From a bacterium (GTDB lineage Bacteria > CLD3 > SB21), in assembly GCA_013360215.1 (NCBI GenBank), contig JABWCP010000036.1, positions 1 to 26,461 of the forward strand: a stretch of 26,461 nt of DNA. Direction: 5' to 3'. This document shows, one piece after another, positions 7,449 to 14,878 of the stretch. The notes beneath the pieces were generated by a model. The model made no database searches and was not told the origin of the DNA. It saw only the letters and a program-made list of their open reading frames with translations. Within the stretch, counting starts at the first letter, position 1; each line of letters begins with the position of its first letter. The translations under genes were made by a program, and so were the position numbers.

Positions 7449-9044
7449 TTACATATCTCCCGCTTTTTGAAGTTTGACCACGTCATCAATGTCCAGCCAT
7501 GAGCCGCGTATGTATTTTACAGCTATGGTCGTGGTTTTAGCGATTTCATTAAAAAGATCGGCCATACGCAGATTCTTAAATTCCGGATTTTTGGATAATG
7601 TTTCCATGGCTTGTTTGACCGCAGCGGCACCATGCGTATTGACCTTCCACAGACCGACAAACTCACCGTGAATTTCTTCCGATTTCAGATTGGTGGACAT
7701 ACGGACAAATTTAACTGAATCCTGAAACAGGTTTTTGGAGTGCGCACGCTCGGCCCGCACATAATCTTTATATCCGGGTGTCATTTGTACGTCACTATCC
7801 ACCACGATCGTAACATCGTTATTGTCGTTGAGCAAATCATTTAAAATATAACTTTTAAAGACAATGTCACCGTAGGCAATAACCGTGTTTTCTTTAAGTT
7901 CGTTTTTCGCCAGATACAAGCTGTACAACTCCTTCGTGGAGGCATACGCTTCATTATCGATCGTTTTGATATTGGTCGCTTTGATCGTATCTTTTTTATA
8001 TCCGCGAACCACGGTAATATCTTTGATCCCGACGCGATTAAATTCGTCCGTAGTACGTGCCAGCAATGTTTTGCCTTGGACCTTGAGCAACACCTTCGGT
8101 ATATCTTTGGTGAGTTCTTTCAGATTGTTACCTTCCGAAGCGGCTAAAATAATCGAATTGACATTTTTACCGGATGCGGGGAGGTATTTATCTTCGGCCG
8201 CTTCAAGTTCATCTGCATTTTGCAGGCGAAATATTTCATTCACCGAGGCCACTTTATCTTCAACATTGATCAACGATTGCTCTTCAAAAATTCGTTTGGA
8301 AGTGGCCTGCATCGCTGTGATTGAGGTACGAATATTATGATTCGCCCAGATGACCATACTGATACCGATCTGCCGATATAAATCCGTCGGCGTTGAATAA
8401 TACTTCGTCGGCACAATAACGACCGGGAGTCGGCCGGCCCACTCTTTCATAAACGCTTCGATATCCGATGGATTGGATTTTTTGCTGTGCACGAGCACGG
8501 CATCTGCACCCGCCTGACGATACGCTTCGCCGCGACGTAGCGCTTCATCCAGTCCCCATCCTGCAATGAAGGCTTCGATACGCGCTACGATAACAAAATC
8601 ATCGTCTTTCTGGCTGTCGCGCCCGGCCTTGATTTTGCCGCAAAACTCATCCACATCCGCCAACGGTTGCGCTTCGCCGGAAATAAAAGAATTGGTTTTG
8701 GGAAATAATTTGTCTTCGATACAGACGCCGGCTACATTTCGTTGTTCCAGTTTTTGTACCAAGCGTCGCATATTATTAAAATTTCCATATCCCGTATCGC
8801 CGTCCAACAGCATAGGAATCGTCGTGGCATCGCTGATGTATTCGCATACATCCAACACCTGCGTCCAGGAAGCTTCATTATTATCACGCACGCCCAGCGA
8901 TGCCGATATGGACAAACCGCTGCCCCAAATCCCCTTAAATCCCGCTTCTTCTACGATTTTAGCTGATAATCCGTTATGCGCTTCCATGATGAACTCCAGT
9001 TCTTTGGAGCGGATCATGTTTTTAAGTAGTGTCGTTTTATTCAT
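7449..9044 (-). CDS. pepM: Phosphoenolpyruvate mutase fused to a C-terminal nucleotidyltransferase domain
   Basis: This 531-residue protein has two domains. Residues 1-275 are phosphoenolpyruvate mutase of the isocitrate-lyase superfamily: DGDTGYG (81-87) and the diagnostic [10 protein letters not shown] (110-119), the EDK-x5-NS motif that separates true PEP mutases from lyases. It converts PEP to phosphonopyruvate, making the C-P bond. Residues 295-531 are a nucleotidyltransferase domain: [13 protein letters not shown] (316-317), YGDIVF with metal D392, and WLDIDD near the end. The loop lacks the usual GxGxR arginine. Such fusions are known among bacterial PEP mutases, and the domain presumably activates the final phosphonate with CTP. 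The start has AGGAAC upstream. It is followed one base later by the decarboxylase. Confidence 0.95.
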   Translation of the reverse strand: MNKTTLLKNMIRSKELEFIMEAHNGLSAKIVEEAGFKGIWGSGLSISASLGVRDNNEASWTQVLDVCEYISDATTIPMLLDGDTGYGNFNNMRRLVQKLEQRNVAGVCIEDKLFPKTNSFISGEAQPLADVDEFCGKIKAGRDSQKDDDFVIVARIEAFIAGWGLDEALRRGEAYRQAGADAVLVHSKKSNPSDIEAFMKEWAGRLPVVIVPTKYYSTPTDLYRQIGISMVIWANHNIRTSITAMQATSKRIFEEQSLINVEDKVASVNEIFRLQNADELEAAEDKYLPASGKNVNSIILAASEGNNLKELTKDIPKVLLKVQGKTLLARTTDEFNRVGIKDITVVRGYKKDTIKATNIKTIDNEAYASTKELYSLYLAKNELKENTVIAYGDIVFKSYILNDLLNDNNDVTIVVDSDVQMTPGYKDYVRAERAHSKNLFQDSVKFVRMSTNLKSEEIHGEFVGLWKVNTHGAAAVKQAMETLSKNPEFKNLRMADLFNEIAKTTTIAVKYIRGSWLDIDDVVKLQKAGDM

Positions 9045-9089
9045 GGCATGTTCCTATAACAAGTGTGGGTTAATATTTATTAATAAAGC

Positions 9090-10262
9090 TTATTTGTGGT
9101 TTGAAGGCATTAAATAATACTGCGTAATCCAATAACATACACTTAAAAAGCCGTACAACGTTATAAAATAAAATGATTCCGTAAACATGTCCATTCCTAA
9201 ACCGATACCCATTAAGATCATATTCATATTCCATCGGGTACCGCTGAATAATCGAAGTTTACGATTCAAATCCGAGGTGTCATATATAGACCGACCGTAG
9301 CGACGATTGTATCGGATCGTAATAGGTTTCATTATAAAAAAAAGAAAAACGAGCGCTACCGCATTTACCATAGGCCATGACCAAACCATGCCGGCGCCGA
9401 GATGATAAGCTATAGCGACATACCACAACGGATGATAAATCGAATGAGAAACCTTGTCCAACCAATGACCTAATCGGCTTGACTGAAATGTCAAACGCGC
9501 CAAAACCCCATCCCACGCATCACATATCATCGTGAATGCGCTCAATGCCAAGCCGAGCGCCCATTGTCCCTGCGCGTACGCCATAAAGGCGCCCGCCGCG
9601 ATAAAAAGATAACCGATAGTAATCTGATTGGGAGTCAGAGGTACCAAAGGTATTATGCGCATGAGCCTAGCAACGATGCGCACATAAACGTACGTATATA
9701 AAACATCCATGACACCTTTGACCGACGCGTCAAAAAATAATTTTTCTGCACGGCGCACCTCCTCCTTCATACGCATATCCGCCGCAATCGCTGGTACATA
9801 AACGCGCAGAGAGAGAATATGCGGGTCTATATCTTCCGGACGAATTTGGACTGAGCAGGACTTCTGAATATCAGATTCACCATGCCCACCGTTCAAAACG
9901 GAAGAATGAATCCAAGCGGCCAAGAGCCGGTCATCGGTCCCAATATATGCAGCATTTTCTTGGGATCTCATAAGTTCGGAAAAAATCCGTGTATCGTATG
10001 CATGCGTACTTCGTAACCATAGTACGCTATCATGTCGCGATATGATAGGTTGAATATCTGCATCTTGAGATTTTCCTGCTTCTATACGATGGATTACTAC
10101 GTCTTTTATGATTGGTAAATCGAAAGTACTCGATGCTGTTCCAACGAGAATTACTTCTTCACACCCAAATTTTTGTAACTGACGTATGGCACGTGTAAGC
10201 GAGGTCAGGCTCCAAACTTTATGCTTCGGCATTCCATCCGTTATGTCAATACAACCCAGCAT
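9090..10262 (-). CDS. Nucleotidyltransferase-like/CDP-alcohol phosphotransferase fusion with a D-to-H change in the motif
   Basis: This 390-residue protein joins a soluble N-terminal region (about 1-180) to a membrane CDP-alcohol phosphotransferase domain (about 185-385). The N-terminal part keeps an alternating alpha/beta pattern (SLTRAIRQLQKFGCEEVILVG) seen in nucleotidyltransferases but has no GxGxR loop or PK. The phosphotransferase motif is D248, D251-G252, A255-R256, G265, D269 and then H273 where the family has its fourth Asp, normally the catalytic base or a metal ligand. The start has AAGGAACC upstream; the gene follows its partner fusion after 8 bases and precedes pepM by 45 bases. 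The layout resembles the bifunctional inositol-phosphate cytidylyltransferase/DIPP synthase. It probably transfers or binds a CMP-activated phosphonate; acceptor unknown. Confidence 0.8.
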   Translation of the reverse strand: MLGCIDITDGMPKHKVWSLTSLTRAIRQLQKFGCEEVILVGTASSTFDLPIIKDVVIHRIEAGKSQDADIQPIISRHDSVLWLRSTHAYDTRIFSELMRSQENAAYIGTDDRLLAAWIHSSVLNGGHGESDIQKSCSVQIRPEDIDPHILSLRVYVPAIAADMRMKEEVRRAEKLFFDASVKGVMDVLYTYVYVRIVARLMRIIPLVPLTPNQITIGYLFIAAGAFMAYAQGQWALGLALSAFTMICDAWDGVLARLTFQSSRLGHWLDKVSHSIYHPLWYVAIAYHLGAGMVWSWPMVNAVALVFLFFIMKPITIRYNRRYGRSIYDTSDLNRKLRLFSGTRWNMNMILMGIGLGMDMFTESFYFITLYGFLSVCYWITQYYLMPSNHK

Positions 10263-10270
10263 GAGGTTCC

Positions 10271-11530
10271 TTAATTAGTCCGTTCTTTTTTTGGCTTTTC
10301 AACAATAACGCGCCCAAAATGAAAAACAACATACACCATCATCCAGCAGGCATACGCGATGTATGTTGCTACCGGCTTACCGATAACAAGCCCGACCATC
10401 ATCATATAGATGAAAATATTACGCCGCGGTAAAAAAAGACGTGCATAGCCATCCAACGGCGAGAAGTCATGAATTCGCATTTTATGATAATAACGAAAAG
10501 CACGCGCGGCTAACTTGTCAAGAATATGACCGCCAACTACAGCCGAAATCAAATAAAACGTCGTCTGCCACGAATCTAAAAATCCCGCTACTTTGAGCCC
10601 GATACCAAAGCCCACATAATACAGATATATATTGATACGATCAGCCACATGATCCAGCTTATCGCCTTGATCGCTGGTGCGATATGTAAAACGCGCTAAT
10701 TTACCGTCACATACATCGAGAATACTGACCACGATAGCATGCGCGATACCCCACGTTAATAAACCAAAAGCAAATAGCGGCGCCACTGTAAAAGCAAAAA
10801 GTATGCTTGTATAGGTAATTTGGTTGGGAGTGATATGCGTCTTCGCTATCCATTTAACCAATACTTTTGACAATACTTTGTAAAAATACTTCGCTACAAC
10901 ATCAATTGCGCCATAATGCGTGACTTCAAATAAGTACGCTTCCGCTTCCGACGCTGCTCTTTTATCGTGCACTTCAAATGCATAAGGGTGGATAGACTTA
11001 CGCAAATTGCGCATATAAACCATAGTCCGAGCTACATCAACAACGCTAATTTTCCTATTTTCAGCTAATGCCGCCGCCAATACTCCGACATCATTGCAGG
11101 AAACATCCAAATTTTGGAGCGCATTTGCGTCTAGACGCAGCAATCCCGGCATTTTCTTTTGCGAGTTAGCAAACGTCGTATTGCTTTGGGCTTGAATAGC
11201 CTGATCTATCAATGCCTCCTGATAAATCGCATTTCCCTGAAGCAACACGAAGGTGTTGTCCTGAATTTCAGGCACCTCTTTTAATGCATCTATCAATAAT
11301 TTAGGCGAGGGGTGTATTCGATATGTTATAGGCTTAAACCGGCCAAAATCTTCTCTGAACTTAACTCGCCTGTCATCGTTGGTTATAATAACCGTCTGAG
11401 TTATTCCGTACAAAGCCAGTAATCGCAAATTGCGCTCTAACAGCGAAATAGAAAAAACAGTAATCTCAGATTGATCTGAACGGGCATCAATGACCGCCAG
11501 TCGTTGCTCGTTTTGGTTTTGCTTATTCAT
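10271..11530 (-). CDS. Nucleotidyltransferase-like/CDP-alcohol phosphotransferase fusion with an intact motif
   Basis: This 419-residue protein has a soluble N-terminal region (about 1-200) and a membrane CDP-alcohol phosphotransferase domain (about 205-410). The domain motif is complete: D272, D275-G276, A279-R280, G289, D293 and D297. The N-terminal part follows a nucleotidyltransferase fold pattern (RNLRLLALYGITQTVIIT; then FVLLQGNAIY at the usual metal-site position) but lacks the GxGxR loop, lacks PK and has Asn for the metal Asp, so it is probably not a working cytidylyltransferase. It is paralogous in architecture to the next gene. The two may form a heterodimer, one active and one divergent, that attaches a CMP-activated phosphonate to a lipid or sugar. 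No Shine-Dalgarno site is visible before ATG 11530. Confidence 0.82.
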   Translation of the reverse strand: MNKQNQNEQRLAVIDARSDQSEITVFSISLLERNLRLLALYGITQTVIITNDDRRVKFREDFGRFKPITYRIHPSPKLLIDALKEVPEIQDNTFVLLQGNAIYQEALIDQAIQAQSNTTFANSQKKMPGLLRLDANALQNLDVSCNDVGVLAAALAENRKISVVDVARTMVYMRNLRKSIHPYAFEVHDKRAASEAEAYLFEVTHYGAIDVVAKYFYKVLSKVLVKWIAKTHITPNQITYTSILFAFTVAPLFAFGLLTWGIAHAIVVSILDVCDGKLARFTYRTSDQGDKLDHVADRINIYLYYVGFGIGLKVAGFLDSWQTTFYLISAVVGGHILDKLAARAFRYYHKMRIHDFSPLDGYARLFLPRRNIFIYMMMVGLVIGKPVATYIAYACWMMVYVVFHFGRVIVEKPKKERTN

Positions 11531-11545
11531 CGGGGTAAAATATAA

Positions 11546-12136
11546 TTATTTTTTAAACATCGTGTTTTCGATAATTTCACACAGTATGTGACCGATCATA
11601 ATGTGCGACTCCTGGATACGCGGCGTATCGTTAGAAGGCACATTGATAAGATAATCACACACATCCTTCATCTTGCCCCCCGTCGTGCCGGTCATTCCCA
11701 CAGCTATCATATTTTTTTGTTTTGCCGCTAGCATAGCATTCAAGATGTTTTTTGAGTTCCCTGAAGTTGATAATCCGATCAGAACGTCGCCCGATTGCCC
11801 CATGCCCTCGACTAACCTTGAAAACACCACATCGTAGCTATAATCATTGGCAATGGCGGTGAGGTAGGACGAGTTTACGTGCAACGCCTCTGCCGGCAAA
11901 GGTCTGCGGTCCATATAAAACCGACCACTCAATTCGGCGGCCAGATGCTGTGCATCGGCGGCACTTCCCCCGTTTCCGCAAAACAGGATTTTTTTCTCTT
12001 CATTCAGTGCCTTGATCATGATCTCAGCCGTTTTTGCTATAGTATCCAATAATACCGGCTGCGTCAATATTTCTTCTTTGACACGGATCGAACTGCGAAT
12101 GACATCTGAAATTTTTGTCAAATTCTGGTATTCCAT
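11546..12136 (-). CDS. gmhA: SIS-domain phosphoheptose isomerase, GmhA-like
   Basis: This 196-residue protein is a single SIS domain with the GmhA signatures CGNGGSAADAQHLAAELSGRF, GLSTSGNSKNI (sugar-phosphate binding) and ESHIMIGHILCEII (catalytic Glu/His region). GmhA isomerises sedoheptulose 7-phosphate to D-glycero-manno-heptose 7-phosphate in the cytoplasm. The start is ATG 12136 because AGAGG lies 6 bases upstream; the longer frame to 12214 has no ribosome site and adds residues foreign to the family. It is the first gene of the phosphonate operon, 15 bases before the first fusion gene. No gmhB or hldE is present in the window, so a heptose acceptor for the phosphonate is possible but unproven. 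DiaA-like roles are a weaker alternative. Confidence 0.88.
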   Translation of the reverse strand: MEYQNLTKISDVIRSSIRVKEEILTQPVLLDTIAKTAEIMIKALNEEKKILFCGNGGSAADAQHLAAELSGRFYMDRRPLPAEALHVNSSYLTAIANDYSYDVVFSRLVEGMGQSGDVLIGLSTSGNSKNILNAMLAAKQKNMIAVGMTGTTGGKMKDVCDYLINVPSNDTPRIQESHIMIGHILCEIIENTMFKK

Positions 12137-12229
12137 TTTACCTCTATAATAAAACCATGGTATCGTGAGGATGAGTGTCGAACGGATATGCGCATTAGAT
12201 AAAGTCCTGCGCATAAAAAGTGCGATGGA

Positions 12230-12258
12230 TTTTACGAAAGTTGTTTTAAATTTACAAT
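12230..12258 (-). promoter_or_regulatory. Candidate sigma-70 promoter of the phosphonate operon
   Basis: On the minus strand TTGTAA (-35, 12253-12258) is followed by a 17-base spacer and TAAAAT (-10, 12230-12235). It lies about 90 bases upstream of the gmhA-like ATG and just after the terminator of the previous gene. The position supports the phosphonate operon being its own transcription unit. Confidence 0.45.
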
Positions 12259-12325
12259 GAATTCGTTACCGATGTGGAAATTTGTAATCGCGGCACTGGC
12301 GGTTTTATGAAGAAAAATTAAATAA

Positions 12326-12355
12326 AAAATCTTGGCTTGATTAAGCCAAGATTTT
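12326..12355 (-). terminator. Intrinsic terminator between the nucleotidyltransferase gene and the phosphonate operon
   Basis: AAAATCTTGGCTT (12326-12338), a GATT loop and AAGCCAAGATTTT (12343-12355) make a perfect 13-base-pair stem. Read on the minus strand the stem is followed by TTTATTTAATTTTTC. It lies 26 bases after the stop at 12381 and separates that gene from the gmhA-led operon. Confidence 0.88.
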
Positions 12356-12380
12356 AAAAAGATTATATATCGATTTACTG

Positions 12381-13211
12381 TTATCCGACGTTTTTCATCA
12401 TCAGTGGTTGATACAAACCATTGGTACGCGCATACAATCCGGCAGGATTGGTGTGCAACATGATTGTTTGTTTCATCAGTCCGGACATTTCGATTTCTAA
12501 GTGATGCAGGTCTTCAAAAAAATCTAACTCACCGTATTTGAAATCCGTGACATCCACCCAACCAACATTTTCGCCCATATCAATCATGTGCTGGATAGCA
12601 CGCACAAAAAACGCATTGCGCGTAACGTCTTTGATCATGGCCGAATCCAAAGCTTGCTTAAAAGCTTCGATACCGGAATTACGAAACGCACGGAGACCGA
12701 TAGATTCGCCGTTAGCAGCATAGTTATCGATTTCTTTGCTGATTTCTATCACGCGATCACCATTGATACGAACCTTCATATCTTCGTTGTCGTAAGCCGG
12801 GTTTTTGTGAATGGCTATACTGACATTCATGTCTTTTTGTGCAATGACTTTGGATAATGCTTTACGTTCAAATACGTTATCGCCATTGATAACAACAAAT
12901 TCCGTCGTCATTTCATCTTTGGCTAACCAAAGCGAAAAAAGATTATTGGTTGTTGCGTAATCTTTGTTGTTGACCATTTTGAGACGTATATCAAGGCCGT
13001 GAATAGCGATATAACGTTCGGCGTAATTTTTCAATTTCTCAATTTCAAAACCACCGATGATAACCACATCTTTGACACCGCAGCTTGCAAGTGTAACCAG
13101 CTGGTATTCCAGAATGGTTGTACCTTTAACATCCACCAACGTTTTAGGCGTTTCAGCCGTAAGAGGAAGCAACCGCTTGCCTTGTCCTGCTGCTAAGATG
13201 AATGCTTTCAT
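12381..13211 (-). CDS. NTP transferase (sugar-phosphate or choline-phosphate type nucleotidyltransferase)
   Basis: This 276-residue protein has a full nucleotidyltransferase N-terminus: MKAFILAAGQGKRLLPLT with the GxGxR loop at residues 9-13, PK at 22-23, then NNKDYATTNNLFSLWLA, as in LicC-type choline-phosphate and related cytidylyltransferases, and the metal Asp in VVINGDNVFE. A C-terminal extension of about 40 residues follows the KYGELDFFEDL region. The start is ATG 13211, since GGAG lies 8-9 bases upstream and the glycine-rich loop follows immediately; the upstream in-frame Met at 13274 lies next to the predicted sigma-54 transcription start. It is flanked by that promoter and a perfect terminator, so it is probably monocistronic. 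Substrate unknown; it may supply a CMP or UDP/dTDP-activated unit to either neighbouring operon. Confidence 0.85.
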   Translation of the reverse strand: MKAFILAAGQGKRLLPLTAETPKTLVDVKGTTILEYQLVTLASCGVKDVVIIGGFEIEKLKNYAERYIAIHGLDIRLKMVNNKDYATTNNLFSLWLAKDEMTTEFVVINGDNVFERKALSKVIAQKDMNVSIAIHKNPAYDNEDMKVRINGDRVIEISKEIDNYAANGESIGLRAFRNSGIEAFKQALDSAMIKDVTRNAFFVRAIQHMIDMGENVGWVDVTDFKYGELDFFEDLHHLEIEMSGLMKQTIMLHTNPAGLYARTNGLYQPLMMKNVG

Positions 13212-13280
13212 TTTAATATCTCCAGTTCTCTTATTTTCTACTTTTTTTATCACTTTATTCATTGTGACATTCAATTATTA

Positions 13281-13298
13281 TGCAATCTACATGCCAAA
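13281..13298 (-). promoter_or_regulatory. Sigma-54 (RpoN) promoter upstream of the nucleotidyltransferase gene
   Basis: The minus strand reads TTTGGCATGTAGATTGCA. It matches the -24/-12 consensus TGGCACG-N4-TTGCA with a single mismatch, and the spacing between GG and GC is exact. The predicted transcription start is near 13270, giving a leader of about 60 bases to ATG 13211. The surrounding 359-base spacer (13212-13570) holds no gene that I can support. Confidence 0.6.
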
Positions 13299-13392
13299 GT
13301 AATTGAAAATAGAACAAACCTTGCTATGTATTGTTTTTTATTGATTTAATTAAAAATTATTACCGAATTATTAAAGCATGTTACCAAATTGT

Positions 13393-13443
13393 TGCATGCA
13401 CGCGAAACATTGAACTTGCAGGTGCAATAAAAAACTTGCATTT
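13393..13443. promoter_or_regulatory. Cluster of TTGCA/TGCA half-sites, possible enhancer-binding region
   Basis: TGCATGCA (13393-13400), the palindrome TTGCA-GG-TGCAA (13416-13427) and a repeated AACTTGCA (13413-13420 and 13433-13440) crowd into about 50 bases. They lie roughly 100-145 bases upstream of the predicted -24 element, the usual distance for sites of a sigma-54 activator. The binding protein is unknown. Confidence 0.35.
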
Positions 13444-13570
13444 CGGCGTTCAAATAAATGTATTTGTGTGATTTAAGACACAACTAACCGTTATAAAAAC
13501 GAGAGAAGGTCGGTTTATCTGCGGAGAAGAAAAAAGCCAGAAAAGAAGATAAAATTAAACAGCAGGAGGC

Positions 13571-14836
13571 TTACAAGGTTGTGTGCACCGAGTCTTGATT
13601 TCGTAAATATTTTTGAGAGATGTGGTATCCCGTGATATAAAGCGTAAGATAAGTGATGACCTGACCCCATGCGAGGCCATATTCTCCGTAAAACCATATC
13701 AGTGCAAATGTAGCCGACAGACCGGTTATACTGCCGATGACATCACGTTTGAGCGCTTCCTGAGGTTGACCCAAAATAGTAACAACCGTAAATTGAAAAA
13801 TAGAAAGCGCGGATATAGAGTAAGAAACAAAAAGAATGGATAAAATAGGCCAATAGTCGGCATATTTTTCTCCGCCGCCATACTTCATGATCCACGGACT
13901 CAGAATCGCTAAAATCAGAGGTACCGGAATCGTAAACATATAAAATGTTTTTTGGTACTGCTGCCTGACAGATATATCGCGCGTTCGGGATAATCGGACG
14001 GATAATGGGTCCGAAAAAGCTTCTAAATACGCCTTCATGTATTTGGAAAAACGTTTAGCTAAATTGAAATTGGCTACTTGCTCCAATGGTAACATAAGGG
14101 CAACCAGCAATTGCTCGCCTTGTAAAAATCCAAAACGGAAAAAACGCCGCACGTACATGGGAAAATAATATTTAAGCATGGGCCGCATTGTTTTCATCCG
14201 AACCTCATGGGGATACCACGCCAATAACTGCCGAACAAACCAGAAACGCAAAAGGGCTATAGCGCCTTGCGCCAAAAGAACACCAGTAAAATAATGATTC
14301 ATCCCCGCATAGATGTACAAAATCGTAGCCAGTATATTTTCCAAGGTCTGCGCCGAACCATTGAGAATGGAATTAAGCCCAAATTGGCGACGAATTTGGA
14401 ATAGCTGTATGGATATCGTGCTCAGGCATTCAAAAAAAATCGAAAACCCCGCGATCGTGAGAATATATGGCGCCGAAAGATCGGGAAAAGTTTGGGTAAA
14501 ATGTGCGCGTATAAAAAAGAAAAATAAAAAAATCACAATCAAAACGATCAGCGATGCCGCAATACGTAAAAAAACAGACGGAAAAATGATCGTACGCATT
14601 GCTTCGTCCGTTTTTCCGGCATTCATCAGTGCCGGCGCTTCGCGTATCACTTTGTAGGATAGACCTAAATCAATCACTACTTGCGCCAGAGTACTCAGCG
14701 TGGTGTACAATGCAATCAAAGCAAAAGTGGCTTTATCCAGCACATACGCAAAATAAACCGTAAAAAGTACCGACACAAAAGACACACTCATGCGTCCGGC
14801 CAAAATCCGCAGTGATTGTTCAAGTAATTTATTCAC
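13571..14836 (-). CDS. Polysaccharide flippase (Wzx/MATE-type), paralogue of the gene at 1535-2818
   Basis: This 421-residue protein is very hydrophobic with about 12 membrane segments, a MOP-superfamily exporter expected to flip lipid-linked oligosaccharide. I chose GTG 14836 as start because the protein then begins MNKLLEQSLRIL and aligns residue for residue with MNSLMKKSFRIL of the other flippase; a TTG at 14842 is the alternative. Similarity to that paralogue is continuous, including GEQLLVALMLPLEQVANF against GEQLIIPAMLPLEQLANF. It is the last gene of the glycosyltransferase operon, 42 bases after the preceding stop. No clear terminator is visible after it. It probably exports the glycan made by the adjacent transferases. 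Confidence 0.87.
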   Translation of the reverse strand: MNKLLEQSLRILAGRMSVSFVSVLFTVYFAYVLDKATFALIALYTTLSTLAQVVIDLGLSYKVIREAPALMNAGKTDEAMRTIIFPSVFLRIAASLIVLIVIFLFFFFIRAHFTQTFPDLSAPYILTIAGFSIFFECLSTISIQLFQIRRQFGLNSILNGSAQTLENILATILYIYAGMNHYFTGVLLAQGAIALLRFWFVRQLLAWYPHEVRMKTMRPMLKYYFPMYVRRFFRFGFLQGEQLLVALMLPLEQVANFNLAKRFSKYMKAYLEAFSDPLSVRLSRTRDISVRQQYQKTFYMFTIPVPLILAILSPWIMKYGGGEKYADYWPILSILFVSYSISALSIFQFTVVTILGQPQEALKRDVIGSITGLSATFALIWFYGEYGLAWGQVITYLTLYITGYHISQKYLRNQDSVHTTL

Positions 14837-14878
14837 ATGCAATAAACCTTATCCCAGATCGTTTTTTTACACATGTTT

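Noticed and set aside
12258-12311. A 17-codon plus-strand ORF with a signal-like hydrophobic run (WKFVIAALAVL).
   Set aside because: No Shine-Dalgarno site, too short to separate from chance, and it overlaps the promoter of the gmhA operon.
13212-13274. A longer start (13274) for the nucleotidyltransferase gene.
   Set aside because: It would begin at or before the predicted sigma-54 transcription start, and GGAG precedes ATG 13211.
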